DNA of 64,000 nt, from NCBI GenBank assembly GCA_036877525.1, contig JAZGTH010000195.1:1-64000 (forward strand), read 5' to 3'. Both the position numbers and the translations under genes were made by a program. This stretch comes from Chromobotia macracanthus (taxonomy: Eukaryota; Chordata; Actinopteri; Cypriniformes; Botiidae). Shown one piece after another: positions 48,782 to 60,965 of the stretch; position 1 is the stretch's first letter, and each line of letters opens with the position of its first letter. The notes beneath the pieces were generated by a model, which did no database searches, was not told the DNA's origin, and saw only the letters and a program-made list of their open reading frames with translations.

Positions 48782-49338
48782 ACTTGTTTTGATGATTGTT
48801 GATTTCAGCAGAATATGCCTGGAAGGTAATCAAGTTCCTGATTTTTTGAGATGTTTGTCTTTCCTGACAGATATCTTCAGGTATTTATCTCTTTTGCCTG
48901 TTCTCCCTATAGATGGTTGGTATCCTGACTCCTTTTAAGCCTGGACTCTACCATTGTTTTCCATGTGGTTGGAATCATGACTACTTTTTTTACCCTGGAC
49001 TATACCATTGTTTGCCATGTGGTTGGAATCCTGACTCCCTTTTAGCTTGGACTCTACCATTGTTTGCCATGTGGTTGGAATCCTGACTCCCTTTTAGCTT
49101 GGACTCTACCATTGTTTGCCATGTGGTTGGAATCCTGACTCCCTTTTAGCTTGGACTATACCATTGTTTGCCCTGAGGTTTTATGTCTGTGTCTTTTGTG
49201 ATCAGTGTTTGTCTTTCTGGCATTGTTTTGCTTGGCAGCATGTCTCTTGATTTTCGTTTGCCATGTGCTGTTAAATTCTCTGGTATGAGAAGTTCAGATG
49301 GGCTAGGTGATGGCAACGAGAATGCCTTACTTTTAAAA

Positions 49339-49412
49339 GAAATGGTGGTACAGTGGTAGAACTCTTGCCTGCCATGCGGGAGGACCAGGGTCTCGATTCC
49401 TACCCACTGGGT
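49339..49412 (+). tRNA. tRNA-Gly(GCC)-like, last of array 2
   Basis: GCC at 49371-49373; B box interrupted (GGTCTCGATTCC). About 240 bp further on the array is joined to the AT-rich satellite. Confidence 0.42.
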
Positions 49413-49652
49413 AACTTGTTTTGATGATTGTTGATTTCAGCAGAATATGCCTGGAAGGTAATGAAGTTCCTGATTTTTTTGAGATGTTTGTCTTTCCTGA
49501 CAGATACTTTAGGTATTTATCTCTTTTGCCTGAACTCCCTATAGATTGTTGGTATCCTGACTCCTTTTTACCCTGGACTATACCATTGTTTGCCATGAGG
49601 CTGGAATACTGACTCCTTTTATTCTGGACTCTACCATTGTTTGTGTGGTTGG

Positions 49653-50755
49653 AAATCAATTGTTTATAAAAGATTCGCATCATTGTACCAAAAATAGTAA
49701 TAGTTAACATTACTGTTTAATGATAAATATAGTTTATAAAAGATTCTGCATCATTTTACCAAAGTTAGTGGAGGTTAAACTAACTGTTTAAAAACTAATA
49801 GTCTATAAACACTCTGCATCATCTTACCAAAGCTAGTGGTAGTTAACATAACTGTTTAATGAATCAATAGTTTATAAAGATTCTGCATCACCTTCTCAAA
49901 GCTAGTTGTATTTAAACAATTTATTTTAGTGGTGGTTAAACTAACTTTTTAATAATTCAATAGTTTATTAAGATTCTGCATCATCTTACCAAAGTAACTG
50001 TTTAATGAATCAATAGTTTATAATGATTCAGCGTCATATATCCAAAGCTAGTGGTAATTAAACTAAATGTTTAGTTAATCAATAGTTTATAAAGATTCTT
50101 CATCATCTAACCAAAGCTAGTGATGGATAAAATAATGGTTTAATGAATCAATATTTTATTAAGATTATGCATCATCTTACCAATACTAGTGGTAGTTAAC
50201 ATAACTGTTTATAAAATAGTTTATAAAGGTTCTGCATCATGTAAAGAAAGCTAGGGGTAGTTAATGTAATTGTTTAAAGAATCAATAGTTTATAAAGATT
50301 CTGCATCATCTTACCAAAGCTAGTGGTAGTTAATGTAACTGTTTATTGAATCAATATTTTTTTAAGATTATGCATCATATAACTAAAGCTAGTGGTAGTT
50401 AAACTAACTGTTTAATAAGTCAATAGTTTATAAAGATTCTGCATCATATCAACAAAGCTTGTGGTAGTTAAACTAACTGTGTAATGAACAATAGTTTATA
50501 AACAATCTGCATCATCTTACCAAAGCTAGTGGTAGTTAACATAACTGTTTAATGAATCAATAGTTTATAAACACTCTGCATTACCTTACCAAAACTATTG
50601 GTATTTAAACTAACTGTTTAATGAATCAACAGTTTATAAAGATTCTTCATCAACTAACCAAAGCTATTGGTAGTCAAATATTTTTTTTTTAGTTAATCAA
50701 TAGTTTATAAAGATTCTGCATCACCTTACCAAAGCTAGTGGTGGTTAAACTAACT
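49653..50755. repeat. AT-rich satellite stub (69-bp family)
   Basis: Two pieces of the large satellite are fused. 49655-50485 follows 22890-23725 monomer by monomer, including private features such as TTAAACAATTTATTTTAGTGG. From about 50487 it follows 26019-26287 (AACAATCTGCATCATC, later CAAATA and a T run). Small indels (ATAAAAGATTCGC) distinguish it from the main block. Confidence 0.85.
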
Positions 50756-51074
50756 GATTAAAAGGAGTCAGGATTCCAGCCTCATGGCAAACAATGGTAG
50801 AGTCCAGGCTAAATTGGAATCAGGATTCCAGCCTCATAGCAAACAATGGTAGAGTCCAGGCTTTAAATGAGTCATGATTCCAGCATCATTGCCAACAATG
50901 GTAGAGTCCAGGCTTAAAAGGAGTCAGGATTCCAACAATCTATAGGGAGTTCAGGCAAAAAGAGATAAATACCTGAAGCTATCTGTCAGGAAAGACAAAC
51001 ATCTCAAAAAATCAGCAACTTGATTACCTTCCAGGCATATTCTGCTGAAATCAACAATCATCAAAACATGTTGT

Positions 51075-51146
51075 TGCCCTGGGTGGGAATCGAACCTTGG
51101 TCCTCACGCATCCCAGGCAAGAGTTCTATCACTGTACCACCAATTC
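51075..51146 (-). tRNA. tRNA-like, anticodon GGG
   Basis: Anticodon GGG (Pro-type) from 51114 to 51112; A box ends GTGA instead of GTGG; stem CTTGC/GCGTG. First copy after the inversion joint. Confidence 0.45.
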
Positions 51147-52149
51147 TTTTAAAAATAAGGCATTCTTGTTGCCATCACCTAGCCAATCTGAACTTCTCAA
51201 ACCACAGAATTAAACAGCACATGGTAAACGAAAATCAAGAGACATGCTGACGGGCAAAACAATGCCAGAAAGACAAACAATGATCACAAAAGACACAGAC
51301 ATAAAACCTCAGGGCAAACAATGGTAGAGTCCAAGCTAAAAGGGAGTCAGGATTCCAACCACATGGCAAACAATGGTATAGTCCAGGGTAAAAATGAGTC
51401 AGGATTCCAGCCTCATGGAAAACAATGGTACAGTCCAGTCTTTAAAGGAGTCAGGATTCCAACCACATGGCAAACAATGGTATAGTCCAGGGTAAAAATG
51501 AGTCAGGATTCCAGCCTCATGGAAAACAATGGCAGAGTCCAGGCTTAATAGAAGTCAGGATTCCAACAACATGGAAAACAATGGTAGAGTCCAGAATTAA
51601 AAGGAGTCAGGATTCCAACAATCTATAGGGAGTACAGGCAAAAGAGATAAATACCTGAAGCTATCTGTCAGGAAAGACAAACATTTAAAAAAATCAGGAA
51701 CTTCATTACCTTCCAGTCATATTCTACTGAAATCAACAATCATCAAAACAAGTCACATGGCAAACAATGGTATAGTCCAGGGTAAAAATGAGTCAGGATT
51801 CCAGCCTCATGGAAAACAATGGTACAGTCCAGGTTTTAAAGGAGTCAGGATTCCAACCACATGGCAAACAATGGTATAGTCCAGGGTAAAAAAAGTAGCC
51901 AGGATTCCAACCACATGGAAAACAATGGTAGAGTCCAGAATTAAAAGGAGTCAGTATTCCAGCCTCATGGCAAACAATGGTAGAGTCCAGGCTTAAAAGG
52001 AGTCAGGATACCAACCATCTATAGGGAGAACAGGCAAAAGAGATAAATACCTGAAGATATCTGTCAGGAAAGACAAACATCTCAAAAATTCAGGAACTTA
52101 ATTACCTTCCAGGCATATTCTGCTGAAATCAACAGTCATCAAAACAAGT

Positions 52150-52221
52150 TACCTTGGGTGGGAATCGAACCCTGGTCCTCCCGCATGGCAGGCAAGAGCT
52201 CTACCACTGTACCACCAATTC
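52150..52221 (-). tRNA. tRNA-Gly(GCC)-like
   Basis: GCC from 52189 to 52187; consensus boxes; D-stem region GTAGAGCTCTTGCC. An element-less core lies between this copy and the 51075 copy (joint near 51753). Confidence 0.6.
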
Positions 52222-52842
52222 TTTTAAAAACAAGGCATTCTCGTTGCCATCACCTAGCCCATCTGAACTTCTCATACCAGAGAATTTAACAGCACATGGC
52301 AAACGAAAATCAAGAGACATGCTGCCAAGCAAAACAATGCCAGAAAGACAAACACTGATCACAAAAGACACAGACATAAAACCTCAGGGCAAACAATGGT
52401 AGAGTCCAAGCTAAAAGGGAGTCAGGATTCCAACCACATGGCAAACAATGGTATAGTCCAGGGTAAAACTGAGTCAGGATTCCAGCCTCATGGAAAACAA
52501 TGGTACAGTCCAGGCTTAATAGAAGTCAGGATTCCAACAACATGGAAAACAATGGTAGAGTCCAGGCAAAAAGAGTCAGGATTCCAACCACATGGAAAAC
52601 AATGGTAGAGTCCAGAATTAAAAGAGTCAATTCCAGCAAAAAGTCAGGATTCCAACAACATGGAAAACAATGGTAGAGTCCAGAATTAAAAGGAGTCAGG
52701 ATACCAACAATCTATAGGGAGTTCAGGCAAAAGAGATAAATACCTAAAGCTATCTGTCAGGAAAGACAAACATCTAAAAAAATCAGCAACATGATTACCT
52801 TCCAAGCATATTCTGCTGAAATTAACAATCATCAAAACATGT

Positions 52843-52914
52843 TGCCCTGAGTAGGAATCGAACCTTGGTCCTCCCACATGCCAGGCTAGAGTTCTACCAC
52901 TGTACCACCAATTC
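52843..52914 (-). tRNA. tRNA-like, anticodon GGC
   Basis: Loop CTGGCAT gives GGC (Ala-type) from 52882 to 52880; stem CTAGC/GTGGG. B box GGTTCGATTCC kept. Confidence 0.45.
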
Positions 52915-53159
52915 TTTTAAAAATAAGGCATTCTTGTTGCCATCACCTAGCCAATCTGAACTTCTCAAACCACAGAATTAAACAGCACATGGCAAACGAA
53001 AATCAAGAGACATGCTGACGGGCAAAACAATGCCAGAAAGACAAACAATGATCACAAAAGACACAGACATAAAACCTCAGGGCAAACAATGGTAGAGTCC
53101 AAGCTAAAAAGATAGATTCCAACAAATGGCAAACAATGGTATAGTCCAGGCAAAAAGAA

Positions 53160-53425
53160 GGAATAGGTTCCAACCAATTAGAAAAAAAAGGGGAAGTCAG
53201 GGAAAAAAAAGGGAGTGTTTTCCCCCCCCTTTAAAAAAAAAGGGGGGGCCCCCTATTAGGAGTCAGGATTCCAACCACATGGCAAACAATGGTATAGTCC
53301 AGGGTAAAAAAAGGAGTCAGGATTCCAACCTCATGGAAAACAATGGTAGAGTCCAGGCTTAAAAGGAGTCATGATTCCAACCAAATAGAAAAAAAAATTT
53401 TTTTTTTTTTTTTTTTTTTTTAAAA
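53160..53425. other. Low-complexity, probably unreliable sequence
   Basis: Contains an eight-C run and A9 then G7 at 53222-53250, and A9 followed by T24 at 53389-53421. The minisatellite around it is distorted. This is unlike anything else in the array and looks like failed consensus; a real homopolymer expansion is possible. Confidence 0.6.
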
Positions 53426-54035
53426 TAGTAGATGAAAAAGGAGTCAGTATTCCAGCCTCATGGCAAACAATGGTAGAGTCCAGGCTTAAAAGGAGTCAGG
53501 ATTCCAACCATCTATAGGGAGTACAGGCAAAAGAGATAAATACCTGAAGCTATCTGTCAGGAAAGACAAACATCTAAAAAAAATCAGGAACTTCATTACC
53601 TTCCAGGCATATTCTGCTGAAATCAACAATCATCAAAACAAGTCACATGGCAAACAATGGTATAGTCCAGGGAAAAATGAGTCAGATTCCAGCCCAGGGT
53701 AAACAATGTACAGTCCAGGTTTTTAAGGAGTCAGGATTCCAACCACATGGCAAACAATGGTATAGTCCAGGGTAAAAAAAGTAGTCAGGATTCCAACCAC
53801 ATGGAAAACAATGGTAGAGTCCAGAATTAAAAGGAGTCAGTATTCCAGCCTCATGGCAAACAATGGTAGAGTCCAGGCTTAAAAGGAGTCAGGATACCAA
53901 CCATCTATAGGGAGAACAGGCAAAAGAGATAAATACCTGAAGATATCTGTCAGGAAAGACAAACATCTCAAAAATTCAGGAACTTAATTACCTTCCAGGC
54001 ATATTCTGCTGAAATCAACAGTCATCAAAACAAGT

Positions 54036-54107
54036 TACCCTGGGTGGGAATCGAACCCTGGTCCTCCCGCATAGCAGGCAAGAGTTCTACCACTGTACCA
54101 CCAATTC
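54036..54107 (-). tRNA. tRNA-like, anticodon GCT
   Basis: GCT (Ser-type) from 54075 to 54073, one base from GCC; boxes intact. Shares this change with the half element at 35371. Confidence 0.5.
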
Positions 54108-54788
54108 TTTTAAAAACAAAGCATTCTCGTTGCCATCACCTAATCCATCTAAACGTCTCATACCAGAGAGTGAAACAGCACATGGCAAACGAAAATCAAG
54201 AGACATGCTGCCAAGCAAAACAATGCCAGAAAGACAAACACTGATCACAAAAGACACAGACATAAAACCTCAGGGCAAACAATGGTAGAGTCCAAGCTAA
54301 AAGGGAGTCAGGATTCCAACCACATGGCAAACAATGGTATAGTCCAGGGTAAAAATGAGTCAGGATTCCAGCCTCATGGAAAACAATGGTACAGTCCAGG
54401 CTTTAAAGGAGTCAGGATTCCAACCACATGGCAAACAATGGTAGAATCCAGAGTAAAAATGAGTCAGGATTCCAACCACATGGAAAACAATGGTATAGTC
54501 CAGGGTAAAAATGAGTCAGGATTCCAGCCTCATGGAAAACAATGGTACAGTCCAGGCTTAATAGAAGTCAGGATTCCAACAACATGGAAAACAATGGTAG
54601 AGTCCAGAATTAAAAGGAGTCAGGATACCAACAATCTATAGGGAGTTCAGGCAAAAGAGATAAATACCTAAAGCTATCTGTCAGGAAAGACAAACATCTC
54701 AAAAAATCAGGAACTTCATTACCTTCCAGGCATATTCTGCTGAAATCAACAATCATTGTTTCAACAATCGAACAATCGCCCTCCAATC

Positions 54789-54820
54789 CATTGGTGGTTC
54801 TACCACTGTACCACCAATTC
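54789..54820 (-). repeat. Hairpin derivative, variant
   Basis: ATTGGTGGT and ACCACCAAT arms separated by TCTACCACTGT; the ends are kept but the centre is longer than in the perfect form. Confidence 0.55.
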
Positions 54821-55314
54821 TTTTAAAAAGTAAGGCATTCTCGTTGCCATCACCTAGCCCATCTGAACTTCTCAAACCAGAGAATTAAACAGAACATGGC
54901 AAACAAAATCAAGAGACATGCTGACGGGCAAAACAATGCCAGAAAGACAAACACTGATCACAAAAGACACAGACATAAAACCTCAGGGCAAACAATTAAT
55001 CCAAGCTAAAAGGAGTCAGGATTCCAACCACATGGCAAACAATGGTATAGTCCAGGGCAAAAAAGGAGTCAGGATTCCAACCACATGGAAAACAATGGTA
55101 GAGTCCAGGGTAAAAAGGAGTCAGGATTCCAGCCTCATGGAAAACAATGGTAGAGTCCAGGCTTAAAAGGAGTCAGGATTCCAACAATCTATAGGGACCA
55201 GGCAAAAGAGATAAATACCGAAGCTATCTGTCAGGAAAGACAAACATTTAAAAAAATCAGGAACTCTTTACCTTCCAGGCATATTCTGCTGAAATCAACA
55301 ATCATCAAAACAAG

Positions 55315-55388
55315 TCAGGGGTGGACCAGGAATCGAACCCTGGTCCTCCCGCATGGCAGGCAGAGTTCTACCACTGTACCACCATTTC
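55315..55388 (-). tRNA. tRNA-Gly(GCC)-like with paired T arm
   Basis: GCC from 55357 to 55355; T arm arms GGACCAGG and CCTGGTCC. Followed downstream (leftward) by the hairpin variant at 54820, the same pairing seen at 7522 and 36030. Confidence 0.52.
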
Positions 55389-55953
55389 TTTTAAAAAGTA
55401 AGGCATTCTCGTTGCCATCACCTAGCCCATCTGAACTTCTCATAACCAGAGAATATAACAGCACATGGCAAACGAAAATCAAGAGACATGCTGCCAAGCA
55501 AAACAATGCCAGAAAGACAAACACTGATCACAAAAGACACAGACATAAAACCTCAGGGCAAACAATGGTAGAGTCCAAGCTAAAAAGTCAGGATTCCAAC
55601 CACATGGAAAACAATGGTAGAGTCCAGAATTAAAAGGAGTCAGTATTCCAGCCTCATGGCAAACAATGGTAGAATCCAGGCTTAAAAGGAGTCAGGATTC
55701 CAACCACATGGCAAACAATGGTATATACCAGGGTAAAAAAAGTAGTCAGGATTCCAACCACATGGCAAACAATGGTAGAGTCCAGAATTAAAAGGAGTCA
55801 GTATTCCAGCCTCATGGCAAACAATGGTAGAGTCCAGGCAAAAGAGATAAATACCTGAAGATATCTGTCAGGAAAGACAAACATCTCAAAAAATTAGGAA
55901 CTTGATTACCTTCCAGGCATATTCTGCTGAAATCAACAGTCATCAAAACAAGT

Positions 55954-56025
55954 TAGCCTGGGTGGGAATCGAACTCTGGTCCTCCCGCATGGCAGGCAAG
56001 AGTTCTACCACTGTACCACCAATTC
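55954..56025 (-). tRNA. tRNA-Gly(GCC)-like
   Basis: GCC from 55993 to 55991; T-arm sequence CCAGAGTTCGATTCC breaks one G of the stem next to the B box. Confidence 0.52.
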
Positions 56026-56505
56026 TGTTAAAAACAAGGCATTCTCGTTGCCATCACCTAGCCCATCTAAACGTCTCATACCAGAGAATGAAACAGCACA
56101 TGGCAAACGAAAATCAAGAGACATGCTGACGAGCAAAACAATGCCAGAAAGACAAACACTGATCACAAAAGACACAGACATAAAACCTCAGGGCAAACAA
56201 TGGTAGAGTCCAAGCTAAAAGGGAGTCAGGATTCCAACCACATGGCAAACAATGGTATAGTCCAGGGTAAAAATGAGTCAGGATTCCAGCCTCATGGAAA
56301 ACAATGGTACAGTCCAGGCTTAAAAGGAGTCAGGATACCAACCATCTATAGGGAGAACAGGCAAAAGAGATAAATACCTGAAGATATCTGTCAGGAAAGA
56401 CAAACATCTCAAAAAATCAGGAACTTGTTTACCTTCCAGGCATATTCTGCTGAAATAACAATCAATCAATATTTCAACAATCAACAATCAACCTGCCTCC
56501 CAATC

Positions 56506-56536
56506 ATTGCAAGTGGTACCACTGTACCACCAATTC
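56506..56536 (-). repeat. Hairpin derivative, partial
   Basis: GGTACCACTGTACCACCAAT is present, but the outer end of one arm is changed (TTGCAAGTGGTACC). Confidence 0.5.
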
Positions 56537-56989
56537 TTTTAAAAATAAGGCATTCTCGTTGCCATCACCTAGCCCATCTGAACTTCTCAAACCAGAGAAT
56601 TAAACAGCACATGGCAAACGAAAATCAAGAGACATGCTGACGAGCAAAACAATGCCAGAAAGACAAACACTGATCACAAAAGACACAGACATAAAACCTC
56701 AGGGCAAACAATGGTAGAGTCCAGGGTAAAAAAGGAGTCAGGATTCCAACCACATGGAAAACAATGGTAGAGTCCAGGGTAAAAAGGAGTCAGGATTCCA
56801 ACCACATGGAAAACAATGGTAGAGTCCAGGCTTAAAAGGAGTCAGGATTCCAACAATCTATAGGGAGTACAGGCAAAAGAGATAAATACCTGAAGCTATC
56901 TGTCAGGAAAGACAAACATTTAAAAAAAATCAGGAACTTCATTACCTTCCAGGCATATTCTGCTGAAATCAACAATCATCAAAACAAGT

Positions 56990-57058
56990 TACCCTGGGTG
57001 GGGAATCGAACCCTGTCTCCCCATGGCAGCAAGAGTTCTACCACTGTACCAACATTTC
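56990..57058 (-). tRNA. tRNA-Gly(GCC)-like with small deletions
   Basis: GCC from 57027 to 57025; several single bases are missing around the anticodon stem and the T stem (GGGGAGACAGGG). Confidence 0.42.
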
Positions 57059-57679
57059 TTTTAAAAGTAAGGCATTCTCGTTGCCATCACCTAGCCCATC
57101 TGAACTTCTCATACCAGAGAATATAACAGCACATGGCAAACGAAAATCAAGAGACATGCTGCCAAGCAAAACAATGCCAGAAAGACAAACACTGATCACA
57201 AAAGACACAGACATAAAACCTCAGGGCAAACAATGGTAGAGTCCAAGCTAAAAGGGAGTCAGGATTCCAACTACATGGCAAACAATGGTATAGTCCAGGG
57301 TAAAAAATGAGTCAGGATTCCAGCCTCATGGAAAAGGTAATCCTGAAAACAATGTAGAGTCCAGGATTAAAAGGAGTCAGGATTCCAGACATGGCAAACA
57401 ATGGTATAGTCCAGGGTAAAAAAAGTAGTCAGGATTCCAACCACATGGAAAACAATGGTAGAGTCCAGAATTAAAAGGAGTCAGTATTCCAGCCTCATGG
57501 CAAACAATGGTATAGTCCAGGCTTAAAAGGAGTCAGGATACCAACCATCTATAGGGAGAACAGGCAAAAGAGATAAATACCTGAAGATATCTGTCAGGAA
57601 AGACAAACATCTCAAAAAATCAGGAACTTGATTACCTTCCAGGCATATTCTGCTGAAATCAACAATCATCAAAACAAGT

Positions 57680-57750
57680 TACCCTGGGTGGGAATCGAAC
57701 CCTGGTCCTCCGCATGGCAGGCAAGAGTTCTACCACTGTACCACCAATTC
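57680..57750 (-). tRNA. tRNA-Gly(GCC)-like
   Basis: GCC from 57718 to 57716; one G is missing from the anticodon 3' stem. Boxes consensus. Confidence 0.55.
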
Positions 57751-58312
57751 TTTTAAAAACAAGGCATTCTCGTTGCCATCACCTAACCCATCTGAACTTC
57801 TCATACCAGAGAATTTAACAGCACATGGCAAACGAAAATCAAGAGACATGCTGACGAGCAAAACAATGCCAGAAAGACAAAAACTGATCACAAAAGACAC
57901 AGACATAAAACCTCAGGGCAAACAATGGTAGAGTCAAGCAGGGTAAAAATGAGTCAGGATTCCAGCCTCATGGAAAACAATGGTACAGTCCAGGCTTTAA
58001 AAGGAGTCAGGATTCCAACCACATGGCAAACAATGGTATAGTCCAGGGTAAAAAAAGTAGTCAGGATTCCAACCACATGGAAAACAATGGTAGAGTCCAG
58101 AATTAAAAGGAGTCAGGATTCCAGCCTCATGGAAAACAATGGTAGAGTCCAGGCTTAAAAGGAGTCAGGATACCAACCATCTATAGGGAGAACAGGCAAA
58201 AGAGATAAATACCTGAAGATATCTGTCAGGAAAGACAAACATCTCAAAAAAATCAGGAACTTGATTACCTTCCAGGCATATTCTGCTGAAATCAACAATC
58301 ATCAAAACAAGT

Positions 58313-58382
58313 TACCCTGGGTGGGAATCGAACCCTGGTCCTCCCATGGCAGGCAAGAGTTCTACCACTGTACCACCAATTC
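58313..58382 (-). tRNA. tRNA-Gly(GCC)-like, short anticodon stem
   Basis: GCC from 58350 to 58348; CG is missing after the loop, the same lesion as in the 44307 copy of array 2. Confidence 0.45.
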
Positions 58383-58987
58383 TTTTAAAAACAAGGCATT
58401 CTCGTTGCCATCACCTAGCCCATCTGAACTTCTCATACCAGAGAATTTAACAGCACATGGCAAACGAAAATCAAGAGACATGCTGCCAAGCAAAACAATG
58501 CCAGAAAGACAAACACTGATCACAAAAGACACAGACATAAAACCTCAGGGCAAACAATGGTAGAGTCCAAGCTAAAAGGGAGTCAGGATTCCAACCACAT
58601 GGCAAACAATGGTATAGTCCAGGGTAAAATGAGTCAGGATTCCAGCCTCATGGAAAACAATGGCAGTCCAGGCTTAAAAGGAGTCAGGATTCCAACCACA
58701 TGGCAAACAATGGTAGAGTCCAGGCAAAAAATGGAGTCAGGATTCCAACCACATGGAAAACAATGGTAGAGTCCAGGATTAAAAGGAGTCAGGATTCCAG
58801 CCTCATGGCAAACAATGGTAGAGTCCAGGCTTAAAAGGAGTCAGGATACCAACAATCTATAGGGAGTTCAGGCAAAAGAGATAAATACCTAAAGCTATCT
58901 GTCAGGAAAGACAAACATCTCAAAAAATCAGGAACTTCATTACCTTCCAGGCATAATCTGCTGAAATCAACAATCATCAAAACAAGG

Positions 58988-59059
58988 GGCCCTTGGTGGG
59001 AATCGAACCCTGGTCCTCCCGCATGGCAGGCAAGAGTTCTACCACTGTACCACCATTTC
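58988..59059 (-). tRNA. tRNA-Gly(GCC)-like
   Basis: GCC from 59027 to 59025; 5' side GAAATGG; 3' end CCAAGGGCCC gives T4-A69 and T5-A68 pairs. Confidence 0.58.
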
Positions 59060-59660
59060 TTTTAAAAGTAAGGCATTCTCGTTGCCATCACCTAGCCCAT
59101 CTGAACTTCTCATATCAGAGAATTTAACAGCACATGGCAAACGAAAATCAAGAGACATGCTGACGAGCAAAACAATGCCAGAAAGACAAGCACTGATCAC
59201 AAAAGACACAGACATAAAACCTCAGGGCAAACAATGGTAGAGTCCAAGCTAAAAGGGAGTCAGGATTCCAACCACATGGCAAACAATGGTATAGTCCAGG
59301 GTAAAAATGAGTCAGGATTCCAGCCTCATGGAAAACAATGGTACAGTCCAGGCTTAAAAGGAGTCAAGATTCCAACCACATGGCAAACAATGGTATAGTC
59401 CAGGGTAAAAAAAGGAGCTAGGATTCCAACCACATGGAAAACAATGGTAGAGTCCAGAATTTAAAAGGAGTCAGTATTCCAGCCTCATGGCAAACAATGG
59501 TATAGTCCAGGGTAAAAAGGAGTCAGGATACCAACAATCTATAGGGAGTTCAGGCAAAAGAGATAAATACCTAAAGCTATCTGTCAGGAAAGACAAACAT
59601 TTAAAAAAATCAGGAACTTCATTACCTTCCAGGCATATTCTGCTGAAATCAACAATCATC

Positions 59661-59664
59661 AAAA
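59661..59664 (-). terminator. Pol III-type T-run
   Basis: TTTT on the - strand, six bases after the end of the 59670 copy. Confidence 0.45.
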
Positions 59665-59669
59665 CAAGT

Positions 59670-59741
59670 TGCCCTGGGTGGGAATCGAACCATGGTCCTC
59701 CCGCATGGCAGGCGAGAGCTCTACCACTGTACCACCAATTC
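59670..59741 (-). tRNA. tRNA-Gly(GCC)-like, best anticodon arm of array 3
   Basis: GCC from 59709 to 59707 with stem CTCGC/GCGGG, closest to the expected tRNA-Gly arm. T-arm 5' side is CCATG. TTTT follows at 59664-59661. Confidence 0.6.
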
Positions 59742-60242
59742 TTTTAAAAACAAGGCATTCTCGTTGCCATCACCTAGCCCATCTGAACTTCTCAAACCAG
59801 AGAATTTAACAGCACATGGCAAACGAAAATCAAGAGACATGCTGCCAAGCAAAACAATGCCAGAAAGACAAACACTGATCACAAAAGACACAGACATAAA
59901 ACCTCAGGGCAAACAATGGTAGAGTCCAAGCTAAAAAGGAGTCAGGATTCCAACAATGGCAAACAATGGTATAGTAGGTAAAAAAAAGTAGTCAGGATTC
60001 CAACCACATGGAAAACAATGGTAGAGTCCAGAATTAAAAGGAGTCAGTATTCCAGCCTCATGGCAAACAATGGTAGAGTCCAGGCTTAAAAGGAGTCAGG
60101 ATACCAACCATCTATAGGGAGAACAGGCAAAAGAGATAAATACCTGAAGATATCTGTCAGGAAAGACAAACATCTCAAAAAATCAGGAACTTGATTACCT
60201 TCCAGGCATATTCTGCTGAAATCAACAGTCATCAAAACAAGT

Positions 60243-60314
60243 TACCCTGGGTGGGAATCGAACCCTGGTCCTCCCGCATGGCAGGCAAGAGTTCTACCAC
60301 TGTACCACCAATTC
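60243..60314 (-). tRNA. tRNA-Gly(GCC)-like
   Basis: GCC from 60282 to 60280; flank marker of the TATGAGACGTTTAGATGGATT subfamily. Mirror partner of the 37207 copy. Confidence 0.6.
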
Positions 60315-60939
60315 TTTTAAAAACAAGGCATTCTCGTTGCCATCACCTAATCCATCTAAACGTCTCATACCAGAGAATGAAACAGCACATGGCAAACGAA
60401 AATCAAGAGACATGCTGCCGAGCAAAACAATGCCAGAAAGACAAACACTGATCACAAAAGACACAGACATAAAACCTCAGGGCAAACAATGGTAGAGTCC
60501 AAGCTAAAAGGGAGTCAGGATTCCAACCACATGGCAAACAATGGTATAGTCCAGGGTAAAAATGAGTCAGGATTCCAGCCTCATGGAAAACAATCGTACA
60601 GTCCAGGCTTTAAATGAGTCAGGATTCCAACCACATGGCAAACAATGGCAGAGTCCAGCCAAAAAATGGAGTCAGGATTCCAACCACATGGCAAACAATG
60701 GTATAGTCCAGGGTAAAAATGAGTCAGGATTCCAGCCTCATGGAAAACAATGGTACAGTCCAGGCTTTAAAGGAGTCAGGATACCAACCATCTATAGGGA
60801 GAACAGGCAAAAGAGATAAATACCTAAAGATATCTGTCAGGAAAGACAAACATCTCAAAAAATCAGGAACTTGTTTACCTTCCAGGCATATTCTGCTGAA
60901 ATCAACAATCATTGTTTCAACAATCAACAATCAACAATC

Positions 60940-60965
60940 ATTGGTGGTACCACTGTACCACCAAT
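60940..60965 (-). repeat. Hairpin derivative of the tRNA-like element
   Basis: Perfect 11-bp arms with loop, inverted relative to arrays 1 and 2. Mirror partner of 36558. Confidence 0.75.

Larger units (their letters stand above)
34921..49652 (+). repeat. Tandem array 2 of tRNA-Gly-derived satellite units
   Basis: Twenty-three tRNA-derived loci, same orientation and core as array 1. Anticodons are almost all GCC. Many units carry the flank marker TATGAGACGTTTAGATGGATT and the TGGC form of GCTTGGCAGCATG. Spacing is less regular (479 to 1078 bp), partly because some cores have lost the element (joints at about 40077, 40998 and 43045). The first 35 to 450 bp copy the start of array 1, then a joint at 35370 leaves only half an element. 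Confidence 0.9.
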
